Assembly (NCBI GenBank): GCA_029068665.1
Contig: JAIECC010000207.1
Location: forward strand, 1-7,379
DNA from: Lachnospiraceae bacterium
GTDB taxonomy: Bacteria; Bacillota; Clostridia; Lachnospirales; Lachnospiraceae
Reading direction: 5' to 3'
DNA length: 7,379 nucleotides
The position numbers and the translations under genes are program-made. A model generated the notes under the pieces. It was not told the DNA's origin and ran no database searches. It saw nothing but the letters and a program-made list of their open reading frames with translations. Shown here piece after piece: positions 6,748 through 7,379 of the stretch (position 1 is the first letter of the stretch; each line of letters begins with the position of its first letter).

Positions 6748-7379
6748 ATGAATTCAAACATGATTTCCCAGGCGGGAGCACAGGCTGTAAATGAGTATGC
6801 AGCCACAGAGAAGACGGAAAAGACAAAGAAAGCCAATTATGGCAAGACGGTAGGAAAACCGGAACTGAGTGAAAAGGCACAGAAGTATTATGAAAAGCTG
6901 AAGAAAAAGTATGGTAATATGGACTTTATCCTTGTCAGCAGAGACATGAAGGAGACTGCACAGGCCAATGCAGGCAGCTATGGCAATGCCAACAAGATGG
7001 TGGTATTAATTGATGAGGATAAAATCGAACGTATGGCAACCGATGAAAAGTATCGGAAGAAGTATGAAGGGATTATCAGTGGTGCCACGAACCAGCTGGA
7101 ACAGTTAAAGAACAGTCTGATTGCCAGTGGAAATAAGGTTAAGAACTATGGAATGCAGGTGAAAGACGGAGGCCTGACTTCCTTCTTTGCTGTGTTGGAT
7201 AAGTCATCAGAAGCGCAGAAGGAGCGGATTGCAAAGAAGACGGCAAAGAAGCAGGAAGAGAAGAGAAAAGCAAAGAAAAAGGAACGGGAAGAACGGTTAG
7301 AAGCTATACGGACAGGAAAAGGTGACAAGACTGACAGGACAGATGCCAAGGAAGACGTTACCATTACAGCTTCGTCGCG
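6748..7379 (+). CDS. DUF6033-like lysine-rich protein, paralog 6, 3'-truncated by window edge
   Basis: At least 210 residues; the frame is open at the right edge, so the C-terminus is missing. The N-terminus carries QAVNEYAAT at about 12-20, resembling VVNKYAAT in the broken paralog just upstream. A helix of Lys/Tyr repeats (KYYEKLKKKYG) leads to the strand MDFILVS, then SYGNANKMVVLIDEDKIERM at 77-96, with ATDEKYRKKY after it: the family core in its most canonical form. After a helix comes VKNYGMQVKDGGL, then FFAVLDKS, and a very basic helix at about 155-186 (QKERIAKK, KKQEEKRKAKKK). No signal peptide is present. This copy most closely matches proteins I recall from clostridial genomes as DUF6033, a family of unknown function; I could not check this here. 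Confidence 0.82.
   Translation, partial: MNSNMISQAGAQAVNEYAATEKTEKTKKANYGKTVGKPELSEKAQKYYEKLKKKYGNMDFILVSRDMKETAQANAGSYGNANKMVVLIDEDKIERMATDEKYRKKYEGIISGATNQLEQLKNSLIASGNKVKNYGMQVKDGGLTSFFAVLDKSSEAQKERIAKKTAKKQEEKRKAKKKEREERLEAIRTGKGDKTDRTDAKEDVTITASS

Noticed and set aside
1388..7379. Mobile element, phage or CRISPR content
   Set aside because: No integrase, transposase, terminal inverted repeats, regularly spaced repeats or phage structural genes were found.

Overview
The window reads as chromosomal DNA from a Gram-positive, low-to-mid GC member of the Clostridia, probably Lachnospiraceae. The basis is strong AAAGGAGG ribosome binding sites, frequent AGA/CGG arginine codons, a GHKL-type peptide-sensing histidine kinase and a family of uncharacterised lysine-rich proteins that I associate with that group. 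All real genes lie on the + strand. No tRNA, rRNA, CRISPR, transposase or phage gene is visible.

Layout. Bases 1-1218 hold the C-terminal 405 residues of a membrane histidine kinase of the AgrC-like (HPK10) type. Its reading frame is open to the left edge, so the true start lies outside the window. A good intrinsic terminator follows at 1226-1258. From 1388 to the right edge runs a dense series of seven co-oriented genes with short gaps. In order they encode: a 234-aa core-domain protein (1388-2092); a 221-aa protein with flagellar-like sequence at both ends (2093-2758); a 450-aa protein with two core-like regions (2787-4139); 212-aa (4188-4826) and 304-aa (4886-5800) paralogs; a paralog broken by one in-frame TAA (5956-6627); and a paralog that runs off the right edge (6748-7379).

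How the genes relate. Six of the seven (all but the 2093-2758 gene) share one architecture: a variable N-terminus, a beta-strand followed by a helix of the form I-x4-6-M-x-x-[D/E]-[P/E]-x-Y, usually a further short strand region, and a Lys/Arg/Glu-rich helical tail. None has a signal peptide or membrane segment. The last gene resembles proteins annotated, as far as I recall, as DUF6033; the others look like diverged relatives. The cluster therefore appears to be an expanded set of tandem duplicates plus one flagellar-axial-like partner. Its function is unknown. Candidate roles such as a multi-subunit assembly or export by a flagellar-type route are inference only. The kinase is separated by a terminator and may or may not regulate the cluster.
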